Assembly: GCA_002304735.1 (NCBI GenBank)
Contig: DBIU01000037.1
Coordinates: 1-23,930 of the forward strand
Origin: Ruminococcaceae bacterium UBA794
GTDB taxonomy: Bacteria; Bacillota; Clostridia; Oscillospirales; Ruminococcaceae
DNA: 23,930 nt
Direction of reading: 5' to 3'
A program made the position numbers and the translations under genes. Shown one piece after another: positions 1 to 6,642 of this stretch (its first letter is position 1; each line of letters begins with the position of its first letter). Under the pieces are notes generated by a model, which was not told the origin of the DNA, did not search any database, and saw only the letters and a list, made by a program, of their open reading frames with translations.

Positions 1-45
1 GGAGCGACTGGAGCGAAGCGACGACTGAAGCGCGAAGCGCCGGAT
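1..45. repeat. GC-rich GCGAAGC-type hairpin sequence, cut by window edge
   Basis: This stretch downstream of the glycosyltransferase gene contains GCGAAGC twice, within GAGCGAAGCGA and within the perfect small palindrome GCGC-GAA-GCGC. The same GAA-loop core builds the two multi-hairpin elements near 11.3 and 14.5 kb, so this may be the end of a related element. The window edge prevents a real comparison, and the link rests on the short motif only. Confidence 0.35.
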
Positions 46-49
46 TTTG

Positions 50-991
50 TTAAAATTCCTCTTTAACGATATAGATAGGTCTATGCTTGACTTCGAGGTA
101 AAGCTTCGAGGTATACAAGCCGAGAATACCCGTACAGCCGAGAATTATGCCGCCGATGAAAGCGATTGCGCTTACAATCGTGCCGCCGTTGAACGGGCTC
201 AGTCCGCTTACAGCCGCGCTTATGATGAAAAACAGCATAAAACCGAAGCCGAGAATACCGAAAATAACGCCCAAAACAAGGGAAATCATAAGCGGCACAG
301 TCGAGAAAGCCATAATTCCCTCAATCGAGTATTTGAACAGCTTCCAAAACGACCACTTCGTTTCGCCCGCGGCACGCTGAATATTCTCATATTCGAGCCA
401 TTTTGTGTTAAAGCCGACCCAGCCGAAAATCCCCTTTGAGAAGCGGTTATACTCGCTCATCGAGAGGATTGCATCGCAGACCTGCCGCGTCATCATACGG
501 TAATCGCGCGCGCCGTCGACAATCTCGGTTGTCGAGATTTTCCGCATAAGCGCGTAAAATCTTCTCGCGAAAAACGAGCGAATGGGCGGCTCGCCTTTTC
601 GGTTCACGCGCCTTGTCGCAACGCTGTCATAGCCGCTTTCAATGTGACCGTACATTTCGGGAAGAAGCGCGGGCGGGTCCTGCAAATCCGCGTCCATAAG
701 CACGACAAAATCGCCCTTTGCCTTCTGAAATCCCGCGTAAATCGCCGCTTCTTTGCCGAAATTCCGCGAAAACGAAACAAGATGAACTCGCTCGTCCTTT
801 TCACGAAGCGACTTCACAACCTCGACGGTTTTATCTCGCGAACCGTCGTTTACGAAGATAAATTCAAGCTCGACGCTCTTTTCGTGAAAAAACGCTTCCT
901 GCTTGATTGTTTCCGCGTAGAACAGCGGAACGCTTTCCTCCTCGTTATAACACGGAACAATTATACTGAGAGTTTTGCAAAACGTATTCAA
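50..991 (-). CDS. Family 2 glycosyltransferase, GtrB/DPM1-like, with two C-terminal membrane helices
   Basis: This 313-residue protein is a membrane-anchored GT-A glycosyltransferase of the kind that loads a sugar onto a polyprenyl phosphate, as the GtrB and dolichyl-phosphate mannosyltransferase families do. The nucleotide-sugar fold starts at once (LSIIVPCYNEEES, residues 8-20), the FVNDGS motif follows near 46-51, and the metal-binding DAD is at 100-102 within MDADLQDPP. Two hydrophobic helices cover roughly 225-295 and would hold the catalytic domain on the cytoplasmic face. The start is a TTG at 991-989. No ATG is available, and AAAGGA lies 12 bases upstream, overlapping the end of the preceding gene. 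It is the last gene of the thrS operon, 21 bases after the SseB-like gene. The acceptor and the sugar cannot be read from sequence. Confidence 0.88.
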   Translation of the reverse strand: MNTFCKTLSIIVPCYNEEESVPLFYAETIKQEAFFHEKSVELEFIFVNDGSRDKTVEVVKSLREKDERVHLVSFSRNFGKEAAIYAGFQKAKGDFVVLMDADLQDPPALLPEMYGHIESGYDSVATRRVNRKGEPPIRSFFARRFYALMRKISTTEIVDGARDYRMMTRQVCDAILSMSEYNRFSKGIFGWVGFNTKWLEYENIQRAAGETKWSFWKLFKYSIEGIMAFSTVPLMISLVLGVIFGILGFGFMLFFIISAAVSGLSPFNGGTIVSAIAFIGGIILGCTGILGLYTSKLYLEVKHRPIYIVKEEF

Positions 992-1012
992 AGCTTATAC
1001 CAATCCTTTACA

Positions 1013-1489
1013 TTATTCCGGTTTTTCCGCGTCTGAACTGTTTTCAACAGGCGGCGCTTTGTCGATATACTCCGCGCCGAGAACCTTTATTTCAAACGGC
1101 GAGAAAACTCTTGTGCAGGGTGAAAAAGGGTTGAGGACGGCGGTTCTTCCCTTGATTGACTTGAAAAACCGCGCGGCGTTAATCCGCATAACGTCGCAGT
1201 TGTTCTTTTCGGGAGAAACGAGAGCGTTTATTCTCTCGGGATTTGTGAAAAACGGAACGATTTCCTTTCCGTCCTTCTGAAGCAAAAGAAGCCCGACGGC
1301 TTTATCTCCGTTCGCGTTATTGCCGCCGGCGAACTGACCGACAACAAGAATATCCGCCGTCATAAGGTCGGGAAGAAGCTTGCTCCATTTAATAAGAGTT
1401 TTGTCCTCGTTCGCTTCGATTATACGCTCCTCAAGCTCTTTGTTAAGCGAGCTTAAGTCCTCGCGCCATTCCATTTTTTCTTCTGACAT
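1013..1489 (-). CDS. SseB N-terminal-domain protein
   Basis: This is a small soluble protein of about 158 residues. The middle reads like the SseB N-terminal domain: a leading helix, then DKAVGLLLLQKDGKEIVPFF and a TNPERINAL segment in the position of the family's 'aFTs...l' motif, then TAVLNPFSP matching the conserved 'vlNP' strand. The family is widespread in Gram-positives and its biochemical role is unclear, so no function is assigned. The frame has an ATG at 1504 overlapping the thrS stop (ATGA). The ATG at 1489 is preferred because AAGGAG sits just before it, although the spacing is short (4 bases). The overlap implies translational coupling with thrS either way. Confidence 0.75.
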   Translation of the reverse strand: MSEEKMEWREDLSSLNKELEERIIEANEDKTLIKWSKLLPDLMTADILVVGQFAGGNNANGDKAVGLLLLQKDGKEIVPFFTNPERINALVSPEKNNCDVMRINAARFFKSIKGRTAVLNPFSPCTRVFSPFEIKVLGAEYIDKAPPVENSSDAEKPE

Positions 1490-1500
1490 AATTCTCCTTG

Positions 1501-3441
1501 TCATCTGACCTTTTCGGCGTTTTCCTTGACGATTTTAGCGATAACCTCGTCAAGCGGCGCCGCTCCGAGGTCGCCGTCCTTTCTTGAACGCAGCGAAACC
1601 GTTTCGTCCTCGACTTCCTTGTCGCCGACAATAAAGAAGTAAGGTATCTTTTCAAGCTGCGCCTGACGGATTTTATAGCCGATTTTTTCGTTTCTGTTAT
1701 CAACAAACGTGCGGATTCCCATTCCCTCAAGACGCTTCGAGATATTCTCCGCGTATTCCTTCGCGCGGTCGGTTATCGGGAGAATACGAACCTGCTCCGG
1801 CGACATCCAGAGCGGAAGCGCGCCCGCGTATTTCTCGATAAGATAAGCGAGCGTTCTCTCAAAGCAGCCGAGCGACGTGCGGTGAATGATATAAGGACGC
1901 TTCTTCGTGCCGTCAACATCGACATATTCCATACCAAATCTCTCTGCAAGCAGCATATCAATCTGAATGGTGACAATCGTGTCCTCCTTGCCGAAAACGT
2001 TCTTGTACTGAACGTCAAGCTTCGGCCCGTAGAACGCAGCCTCGTCAAAGCCTATCGTATATTCAACGCCGAGGTCGTCGAGAATTTTCTTCATAGTCGC
2101 CTGAGCGGTATCCCACTGCTCCTTTGTACCCTCGTACTTGTTCTTGGGGTTCGCGGGGTCCCACTGCGAGAAGCGGAACGTGCAGTCGTCAAGCAGCCCT
2201 ACCGTGCCGAGGAAGTACTTCGCAAGCTCAAGGCAATGTGCAAACTCCTCCTCAAGCTGTTCGGGACGAAGAATATAGTGTCCCTCGGAAATCGTAAACT
2301 GACGAACGCGGATAAGTCCGTGCATTTCGCCGCTGTCCTCGTTGCGGAAAAGCGTCGAGGTTTCGGTAAGGCGCATCGGAAGGTCGCGGTAGCTGCGCTG
2401 TCTGTTAAGGAAAACCTGATACTGGAACGGGCAGGTCATCGGGCGCAGCGCAAAGCACTCCTTTTCCTCGTCATACGGGTCGCCCATAATAAACATACCG
2501 TCAAGATAGTGGTCCCAGTGACCGGAAATCTTATAGAACTCGCGCTTCGCGAAAAGCGGCGTTTTCGTAAGCAGGCAGCCGCGCTTGTATTCCTCGTCCT
2601 CAACCCAGCGCTGAAGAAGCTGAACGACTCTCGCGCCCTTCGGCAGAAGAACGGGCAGTCCCTGTCCGATAACGTCAACGGTCGTGAAATATTCAAGCTC
2701 GCGTCCAAGCTTGTTGTGGTCGCGCTTTTTCGCTTCCTCAAGAGCGGTGAGGTGAGCGTTAAGCTCGTCCTTCGACGGGAACGCAGTGCCATAAATACGC
2801 GTAAGCATCTTGTTCTTCTCGCTCCCGCGCCAGTAAGCGCCGGTAACCGAGGTGAGCTTATACGCTTTTACGGAAGAAGTCGACATAAGGTGCGGACCCG
2901 CGCAGAGGTCGGTGAAGTCGCCCTGCTTGTAGAACGAGATAGGCTCGCCCTTGTCCGCGTGTTCGCGGCAAAGCTCAACCTTATAAGGCTCGCCCTGCTC
3001 CTCAAGATACTTAATCGCCTCGTCGGGAGCAAGATAAAACTGCTCGATTTTAATGCTCTCCTTGACGATTTTCTTCATTTCAGCCTCGATTTTCGCAAGC
3101 GTATCGACGGTAAAAGGCTCGTCTGTATCAAAATCATAGTAAAATCCGTTGTCAATCGCGGGACCAATCGCAAGCTTTACATTCGGGAAAAGGCGCTTAA
3201 CCGCCTGCGCGAGAATGTGAGAAGCCGTGTGATTGAACGCTCTTTGACCCTGCTCGTCCTCGAAGGTGAGGATATTGAGCGCGCAGTCCTTTTCAAGCTT
3301 AGTTCGCATATCGCAGACCGCGCCGTCGATTTCGCCCGCGCACGCTGTTTTCGCAAGACCAAGCTCTCTTGCTGCGTCGAAAACGGAAATACCCGCTTCA
3401 AACTCCTTGATTTCGCCGTTTTTGAGTTGTACCTTAATCAT
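1501..3441 (-). CDS. thrS: Threonine-tRNA ligase
   Basis: ThrRS charges tRNA-Thr in the cytoplasm. The 646-residue product has the full domain order: an N-terminal TGS domain (MIKVQLKNGEIKEFEAG), the editing domain with HTASH and LCAGPH zinc-type motifs, the class II catalytic core and an anticodon-binding domain (VRILPITDRAKEYA...). The three zinc ligands of the active site are visible as Cys in MTCPFQYQ, His in SEGHYIL and His in IIHRTSLG. Motif 2 reads FRNEDSGEMHGLIRVRQF, a divergent form compared with E. coli. An upstream ATG in frame would add 35 residues, but the ATG at 3441 begins the canonical TGS domain and has AAAGGA six bases before it. It heads an operon with the SseB-like and glycosyltransferase genes. 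Confidence 0.97.
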   Translation of the reverse strand: MIKVQLKNGEIKEFEAGISVFDAARELGLAKTACAGEIDGAVCDMRTKLEKDCALNILTFEDEQGQRAFNHTASHILAQAVKRLFPNVKLAIGPAIDNGFYYDFDTDEPFTVDTLAKIEAEMKKIVKESIKIEQFYLAPDEAIKYLEEQGEPYKVELCREHADKGEPISFYKQGDFTDLCAGPHLMSTSSVKAYKLTSVTGAYWRGSEKNKMLTRIYGTAFPSKDELNAHLTALEEAKKRDHNKLGRELEYFTTVDVIGQGLPVLLPKGARVVQLLQRWVEDEEYKRGCLLTKTPLFAKREFYKISGHWDHYLDGMFIMGDPYDEEKECFALRPMTCPFQYQVFLNRQRSYRDLPMRLTETSTLFRNEDSGEMHGLIRVRQFTISEGHYILRPEQLEEEFAHCLELAKYFLGTVGLLDDCTFRFSQWDPANPKNKYEGTKEQWDTAQATMKKILDDLGVEYTIGFDEAAFYGPKLDVQYKNVFGKEDTIVTIQIDMLLAERFGMEYVDVDGTKKRPYIIHRTSLGCFERTLAYLIEKYAGALPLWMSPEQVRILPITDRAKEYAENISKRLEGMGIRTFVDNRNEKIGYKIRQAQLEKIPYFFIVGDKEVEDETVSLRSRKDGDLGAAPLDEVIAKIVKENAEKVR

Positions 3442-3529
3442 AATAAATCCTTTCCGAAAGGCTATACAAACGCCTATCCGATAAATTTGAGCGTCCCGAA
3501 CGATTTTCGCAAGACGCTTATACATTATT

Positions 3530-3558
3530 ATTCTACACCTTTTCAATCAAATTGTCAA
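3530..3558 (-). promoter_or_regulatory. Sigma-A promoter of thrS
   Basis: On the minus strand TTGACA (3558-3553) is separated by 17 bases from TAGAAT (3535-3530). Transcription would start near 3523 and give a leader of about 80 nt. The leader holds a hairpin with an AGCGTC/GACGCT stem and a second weak GGC/GCC stem, but no T-box consensus and no terminator with a T-run. thrS therefore does not appear to be under classical T-box control, which is unusual for a Firmicutes thrS. Confidence 0.88.
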
Positions 3559-3607
3559 GTAAGAGGGCTGTTTTTTGATAAAAATAACCAAAAATTCCCG
3601 AAAACCC

Positions 3608-3636
3608 TTGACAATCGGCTTGAAATGGAGTAAAAT
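3608..3636 (+). promoter_or_regulatory. Sigma-A promoter of a candidate RNA gene, divergent from thrS
   Basis: TTGACA (3608-3613), a 17-base spacer and TAAAAT (3631-3636) point rightward, back to back with the thrS promoter; 49 bases separate the two -35 boxes. The predicted start is near 3643. No protein gene lies on this strand before the converging ECF gene, so the promoter appears to serve a non-coding transcript. Confidence 0.85.
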
Positions 3637-3922
3637 AAAGTTGGATAAGTGTGAGCGAAAAAGGCTTTTCGCATTATCGGGAATGTCGGGAAGAATTTTG
3701 AGCGAGCGATTTGTCCAAACCGTTTTCAAGGAGCAATCCGAGAAAACAAAACCGCCCCGCGGGTTGAACGCCGAAAGGCGGATTTGACCGAAAAGGCGGA
3801 GTTGACGCGGCAAATTGGTTTCGAGCGCAGTGCGGGGCTGTAAGCCGAGCGGAGAAGACGTTTAGGTTCACGGCGCCGATTGGGTAGACCTGCTGATTTC
3901 GGAGCGTTATATCACAGCGAAA

Positions 3923-3977
3923 TGCGGCTGTATCACGAGAGGTTTCTTCACAATCGCGATACAACCGCAGTTTTTTT
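3923..3977 (+). terminator. First intrinsic terminator of the candidate RNA
   Basis: TGCGGCTGTATC (3923-3934) pairs with GATACAACCGCA (3958-3969) with one mismatch in 12 positions. Seven T residues follow two bases later (3971-3977). The loop is long (23 bases), so the 3' part of the RNA may fold further. Confidence 0.75.
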
Positions 3978-3985
3978 GAAATTTT

Positions 3986-4008
3986 CCGCAGATTGCTGCG
4001 GTTTTTTT
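3986..4008 (+). terminator. Second, back-up intrinsic terminator
   Basis: CCGCAG-attg-CTGCGG (3986-4001) is followed directly by seven T residues (4002-4008). It overlaps the stop codon of the ECF gene on the other strand. Read on the minus strand the hairpin lacks a T-run, so it chiefly protects the ECF gene from rightward transcription. Confidence 0.78.
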
Positions 4009-4618
4009 ATTTTATGAGCTTTTTCCTGCCGATTTTGATAATTCTGAGGATTGCGGGATTGAGAACAAGGTTTGTTCCAAGCTCAATCAGGAAATTTATT
4101 CCGACAAGCCCGACAATCATATAGACAAATGCGTTTTCAAAGCCAAGTCCCTCGCCCCAAGCCTTTACTGTATCATAGAAGAAGATACGGCAGCCGAGAA
4201 GGAATATTCCCGTGTTCACGATGGGCGCGGCAATCGACGATACGAGAACCGCGATAATCTCGTTTTTCTTCGCGATAAGGCGATAAACAACCGCAGCGCA
4301 AAGCCCCGCCATCGTTCCCTTGACAAGCACGGTCGCGATTGTGCCGGGAACGTTTACCGTGAGGAACGACGCCGCGTCGCCCGTCAGCAAAACCGCCGCT
4401 CCGAACACAAATCCGAGCCATGCGCCCGTTTTTAAGCCGTAAAGCGCCGCTCCAACCACAATGGGAATAAGAGTCAGCGTAATGCTGAAATTTCCGAACC
4501 TCAAAGCCATCGAAATGAACTGCAAAACAATGACGATAGCCGTCAGCAGCCCTATCCCGACAACAGTCGAGGTGCTAATCTTTTTGCCCTTCGAGGGCTT
4601 CTTTTTTGCGTTTTCCAT
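4007..4618 (-). CDS. ECF transporter S component, possibly for pantothenate
   Basis: This 203-residue integral membrane protein has about six hydrophobic segments after a short basic N-terminus (MENAKKKPSKGKK). The layout matches substrate-binding S components of energy-coupling-factor importers: an early MALRFGNFSITLTLIPIVVG segment, then GLKTGAWLGFVFGA and a basic C-terminus. S components bind a vitamin and share a separate EcfA-EcfA'-EcfT module, which is not in this window. The gene lies 89 bases behind coaX on the same strand. coaX phosphorylates pantothenate, so pantothenate is the likely substrate, by context only. The frame is open upstream for another 71 codons into coaX. The ATG at 4618 is preferred because AAAGGAG sits 9 bases before it and because the upstream residues look like a coaX shadow. 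Confidence 0.8.
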   Translation of the reverse strand: MENAKKKPSKGKKISTSTVVGIGLLTAIVIVLQFISMALRFGNFSITLTLIPIVVGAALYGLKTGAWLGFVFGAAVLLTGDAASFLTVNVPGTIATVLVKGTMAGLCAAVVYRLIAKKNEIIAVLVSSIAAPIVNTGIFLLGCRIFFYDTVKAWGEGLGFENAFVYMIVGLVGINFLIELGTNLVLNPAILRIIKIGRKKLIK

Positions 4619-4707
4619 AGAAAACCGCTCCTTTGCTGGCGCTTGAATCTTCTTCAATGCACCGCGGGCTATATATTTACGGGGAAAATCCCCGCAGACC
4701 CCATATT

Positions 4708-5481
4708 TTACCTGTTCTTCCTGTAAATAGCAAGAAGTCCCTTCAAAATAAGGTTTTCGTCGAGAACGAAATCGGTTTTGCAAAGCGGCTTTATCACAGA
4801 GGAAAATCCGCCCGTCGCGACAACCGTGCATTTTTCGCCGATTTCCTTTTCAAAGCTCTCAATCATTCCGTCAAGCATAAACGCGTGACCGAAAAGCAGC
4901 CCCGAACGCATACAATCAATCGTATTCGCGCCGATAACGCGCTTCAGCGGTTCGCCCGAAACTCCGACAAGCGGAAGCGCCGCCGTTTTCGCCGAGAGAG
5001 CTTCGGCGGAGATTTTAAGTCCGGGAGCAATTATTCCGCCGATAAACGCGCCCGTTTTGTCGACCGCGAGAACCTTCGTCGCAGTTCCGAGGTCAACGAC
5101 AATCGCAGGCAGAGCGTAATATTCCTTCGCTCCCACGGCAACCGCCGCAATATCCGCGCCAAGCGACGCAGGCTCGTCGATTTTGATGTTCAAACCGGTT
5201 TTAAGCCCCGGACCCACCGTCATCACGCGGCATTTGCAGATTTTCTCCACGGCGGGCTTTATCTGCGCGGTCACGGGCGGCACGACGGACGACAAAACCG
5301 CGCCCGAAACGCTCTCTCTGTCGATATCGTAAAGCCGCAGAATATCCGCGAGCGAAACCGCGTACTGGTCCTGCATACGGTAAATATCGGTTGAAATGCG
5401 CGATTCGAAAACAAGAGCGCCGTCCTCGTCAAAACAGCCGAAGGTAGTGTTAGTATTTCCAACGTCAATGGTTAATATCAT
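4708..5481 (-). CDS. coaX: Type III pantothenate kinase
   Basis: CoaX phosphorylates pantothenate with ATP, the first committed step to coenzyme A. The 257-residue length is typical. The ASKHA-fold motifs are present: MILTIDVGNTNTTFG at the N-terminus (phosphate 1), GLKTGLNIKID followed by SLGAD with the likely catalytic Asp near residue 110, and VVDLGTATK near 129-136 (phosphate 2). The ATG at 5481 has AGGTGA upstream and a consensus promoter 37 bases away. The gene stands divergent from rpmH. Type III enzymes are generally insensitive to CoA feedback, so control is more likely at supply. The adjacent ECF S component fits that. Confidence 0.96.
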   Translation of the reverse strand: MILTIDVGNTNTTFGCFDEDGALVFESRISTDIYRMQDQYAVSLADILRLYDIDRESVSGAVLSSVVPPVTAQIKPAVEKICKCRVMTVGPGLKTGLNIKIDEPASLGADIAAVAVGAKEYYALPAIVVDLGTATKVLAVDKTGAFIGGIIAPGLKISAEALSAKTAALPLVGVSGEPLKRVIGANTIDCMRSGLLFGHAFMLDGMIESFEKEIGEKCTVVATGGFSSVIKPLCKTDFVLDENLILKGLLAIYRKNR

Positions 5482-5517
5482 AAAAATTCACCTGTTCAAA
5501 ATTGTCGTTATGCGTTT

Positions 5518-5546
5518 ATTATAACATAAAAAGCCGCTTATTTCAA
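5518..5546 (-). promoter_or_regulatory. Sigma-A promoter of coaX
   Basis: TTGAAA (5546-5541), a 17-base spacer and a perfect TATAAT (5523-5518) on the minus strand lie about 37 bases ahead of the coaX ATG. The 5' leader is short and shows no riboswitch. Confidence 0.85.
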
Positions 5547-5630
5547 GCGTAAAATTGTATAAATTGAGGAAAAGATTACAATCGGTAATATCAAACGGGC
5601 AAAAAAGCGGCGAAAAAATGCAAAAACCTC

Positions 5631-5659
5631 TTGACAAGGCGGGATAAATAGGGTATAAT
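5631..5659 (+). promoter_or_regulatory. Consensus sigma-A promoter of the rpmH operon
   Basis: Perfect TTGACA (5631-5636), a 17-base spacer and perfect TATAAT (5654-5659). This is the strongest-looking promoter in the window, as expected for a ribosomal protein operon. The leader to the rpmH ATG is about 80 nt. Confidence 0.93.
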
Positions 5660-5747
5660 AATTTAATGTTGATAGCTTTGTAGGGGATAACTATACCCAT
5701 ACTGAGTATATACAAAAAACAAAGAAAAATAATGAGGAGGAAAAACC

Positions 5748-5882
5748 ATGAAAAGAACTTACCAGCCCAAAAAGCTTCAGAGAAAGCATGAGCACGGCTT
5801 TATGAAGAGAATGGCGACCAAAAATGGCAGAAAAGTGCTCGCACGCCGCCGCGCAAAGGGCAGAAAAAGACTGAGCTATTGA
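5748..5882 (+). CDS. rpmH: 50S ribosomal protein L34
   Basis: This 44-codon gene encodes the very basic L34 of the large ribosomal subunit. The translation starts MKRTYQPKKLQRKHEHGF and ends GRKRLSY. That is the canonical L34 pattern, with the conserved RTYQP start, the HGF segment and the GR(K)VLARRRAKGRK tail. GAGGAGG lies seven bases before the ATG, a very strong ribosome binding site. It is the first gene of rpmH-rnpA-yidD-yidC-jag. dnaA, which often stands divergent here in other Firmicutes, is replaced by coaX, so the cluster is not visibly next to the replication origin. Confidence 0.98.
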   Translation: MKRTYQPKKLQRKHEHGFMKRMATKNGRKVLARRRAKGRKRLSY

Positions 5883-5887
5883 TTTCG

Positions 5888-6247
5888 ATGACCGGCTACA
5901 AGAAAAAGTACGTCGTAATCAAAAGCAACCGCGATTTCAGCTATTTGTTCAAAAAGGGCGAATCCATTGTGACATACGGCTTTGTGTGCTATATAAAGCC
6001 GCGCCGGGCGGGGAAAAACCGCCTCGGCATCGTCACGGGGAAAAAAGTGGGAAACGCGGTAAAGCGAAATCGAGCAAGACGAATTATACGAGAAGCATTT
6101 AGAATGATAGACCCGATTATCAGAGAGAAGAAAAACGAGCGATATGATTTTGTGTTTGTGGCGCGGTCGAAAACGCCGTCGCTGAAAACGGGACAGATTT
6201 TGGGTCTTATGAAGAAGAACGTTTTGCCGAAGATAATGCAAGAATAA
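5888..6247 (+). CDS. rnpA: Ribonuclease P protein component
   Basis: RnpA is the small basic protein cofactor of RNase P, which trims the 5' ends of precursor tRNAs. The product is about 119 residues. It has the family signature GKKVGNAVKRNRARRIIREAF, in which the RNR-type basic helix contacts RNA, plus an N-terminal substrate-binding region (IKSNRDFSYLFKKG). The reading frame also offers TTG at 5879 overlapping the rpmH stop. The ATG at 5888 gives an N-terminus in register with Bacillus RnpA and is preferred, although its ribosome binding site is weak. Either way translation is likely coupled to rpmH. The RNA partner rnpB is not recognised in this window. Confidence 0.95.
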   Translation: MTGYKKKYVVIKSNRDFSYLFKKGESIVTYGFVCYIKPRRAGKNRLGIVTGKKVGNAVKRNRARRIIREAFRMIDPIIREKKNERYDFVFVARSKTPSLKTGQILGLMKKNVLPKIMQE

Positions 6248-6252
6248 GTGAA

Positions 6253-6582
6253 ATGAAATATATTTTTCTGGGACTAATAAAGCTGTATCGGCTTACGCTT
6301 TCAAAAATTCTGCCGCCATGCTGCCGCTTTTATCCGACCTGTTCCGAATACGGATTAACCGCCGTTCGCAGGTTTGGCGCGGTCAAGGGCGGTTATTTGA
6401 CGTTATGGAGGATTTTGAGGTGTAATCCTTATTGCAGCTGCGGCTACGACCCCGTACCCGAGAAATTCTGCTTCCGTCCCGAAAAATACACGGTTTCAAA
6501 TCCGCAGTGGAACAGCTGGGAAGAGCTTTTAGCCGCGGAAAACGCGCGTTCGGAAAAAGAAAGCGCGGCGAAAATTCAATAA
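6253..6582 (+). CDS. yidD: Membrane protein insertion efficiency factor YidD
   Basis: YidD is a small membrane-associated protein that assists YidC/Sec insertion of membrane proteins. The 109-residue product has an N-terminal amphipathic region, then the hallmark CCRFYPTCSEYGL with its conserved cysteines, AVRRFGAVKGGYLTLWRILRC and NPYCSCGYDPVP. The ATG is five bases after the rnpA stop with no clear ribosome binding site, so coupling is expected. The C-terminal 35 residues (PEKYTVSNPQW... to the end) are longer than in minimal YidD proteins and are charged. Confidence 0.95.
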   Translation: MKYIFLGLIKLYRLTLSKILPPCCRFYPTCSEYGLTAVRRFGAVKGGYLTLWRILRCNPYCSCGYDPVPEKFCFRPEKYTVSNPQWNSWEELLAAENARSEKESAAKIQ

Positions 6583-6642
6583 AGAAAGGGTCTGAAGGTC
6601 ATACAATTCCTATACAGTATAATCGGCACGCCGCTTGGATAT

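Larger units (their letters stand above)
3643..4008 (+). ncRNA. Candidate structured non-coding RNA of unknown class (about 335-365 nt)
   Basis: A consensus promoter and two consecutive intrinsic terminators enclose about 365 bases with no convincing ORF. Visible hairpins, in order, are GCGAAAA/TTTTCGC (3655-3672); GTTTTC/GAAAAC (3722-3747); CGCC-GAAA-GGCG with a GNRA tetraloop (3769-3780); GGCT-GTA-AGCC (3836-3846); ATTTCG/CGAAAT (3896-3923); and the terminator stem. An imperfect tandem repeat, CCGAAAGGCGGATTTGA then CCGAAAAGGCGGAGTTGA, fills 3771-3805. I do not recognise RNase P RNA, tmRNA, SRP RNA or a T-box: the RNase P GAGGAAAGUCC and SRP GGAAGGAAGC motifs and the T-box GGGUGG core are absent. 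6S or raiA-type RNA cannot be excluded by eye. It converges on the ECF gene, so it is not a leader of any gene in view. Confidence 0.62.

Noticed and set aside
1882..3633. Long plus-strand ORF (583 codons) opposite thrS
   Set aside because: It is the antisense shadow of thrS; it has no ribosome binding site, and the composition is Arg/Leu-rich as expected for antisense frames.
3575..3787. 70-codon plus-strand ORF across the candidate RNA gene
   Set aside because: Its start lies upstream of the promoter, so it is not on the predicted transcript. No ribosome binding site precedes the internal ATG convincingly.
3820..3985. Possible T-box (the end of the candidate RNA contains TGTATCACGAG)
   Set aside because: The GGGUGG core that binds the tRNA end is missing, and no aminoacyl-tRNA synthetase or amino-acid gene follows on that strand.
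5482..5747. Replication origin next to rpmH
   Set aside because: dnaA is absent and I see no cluster of DnaA boxes; the 266-base gap is explained by two divergent promoters and short leaders.
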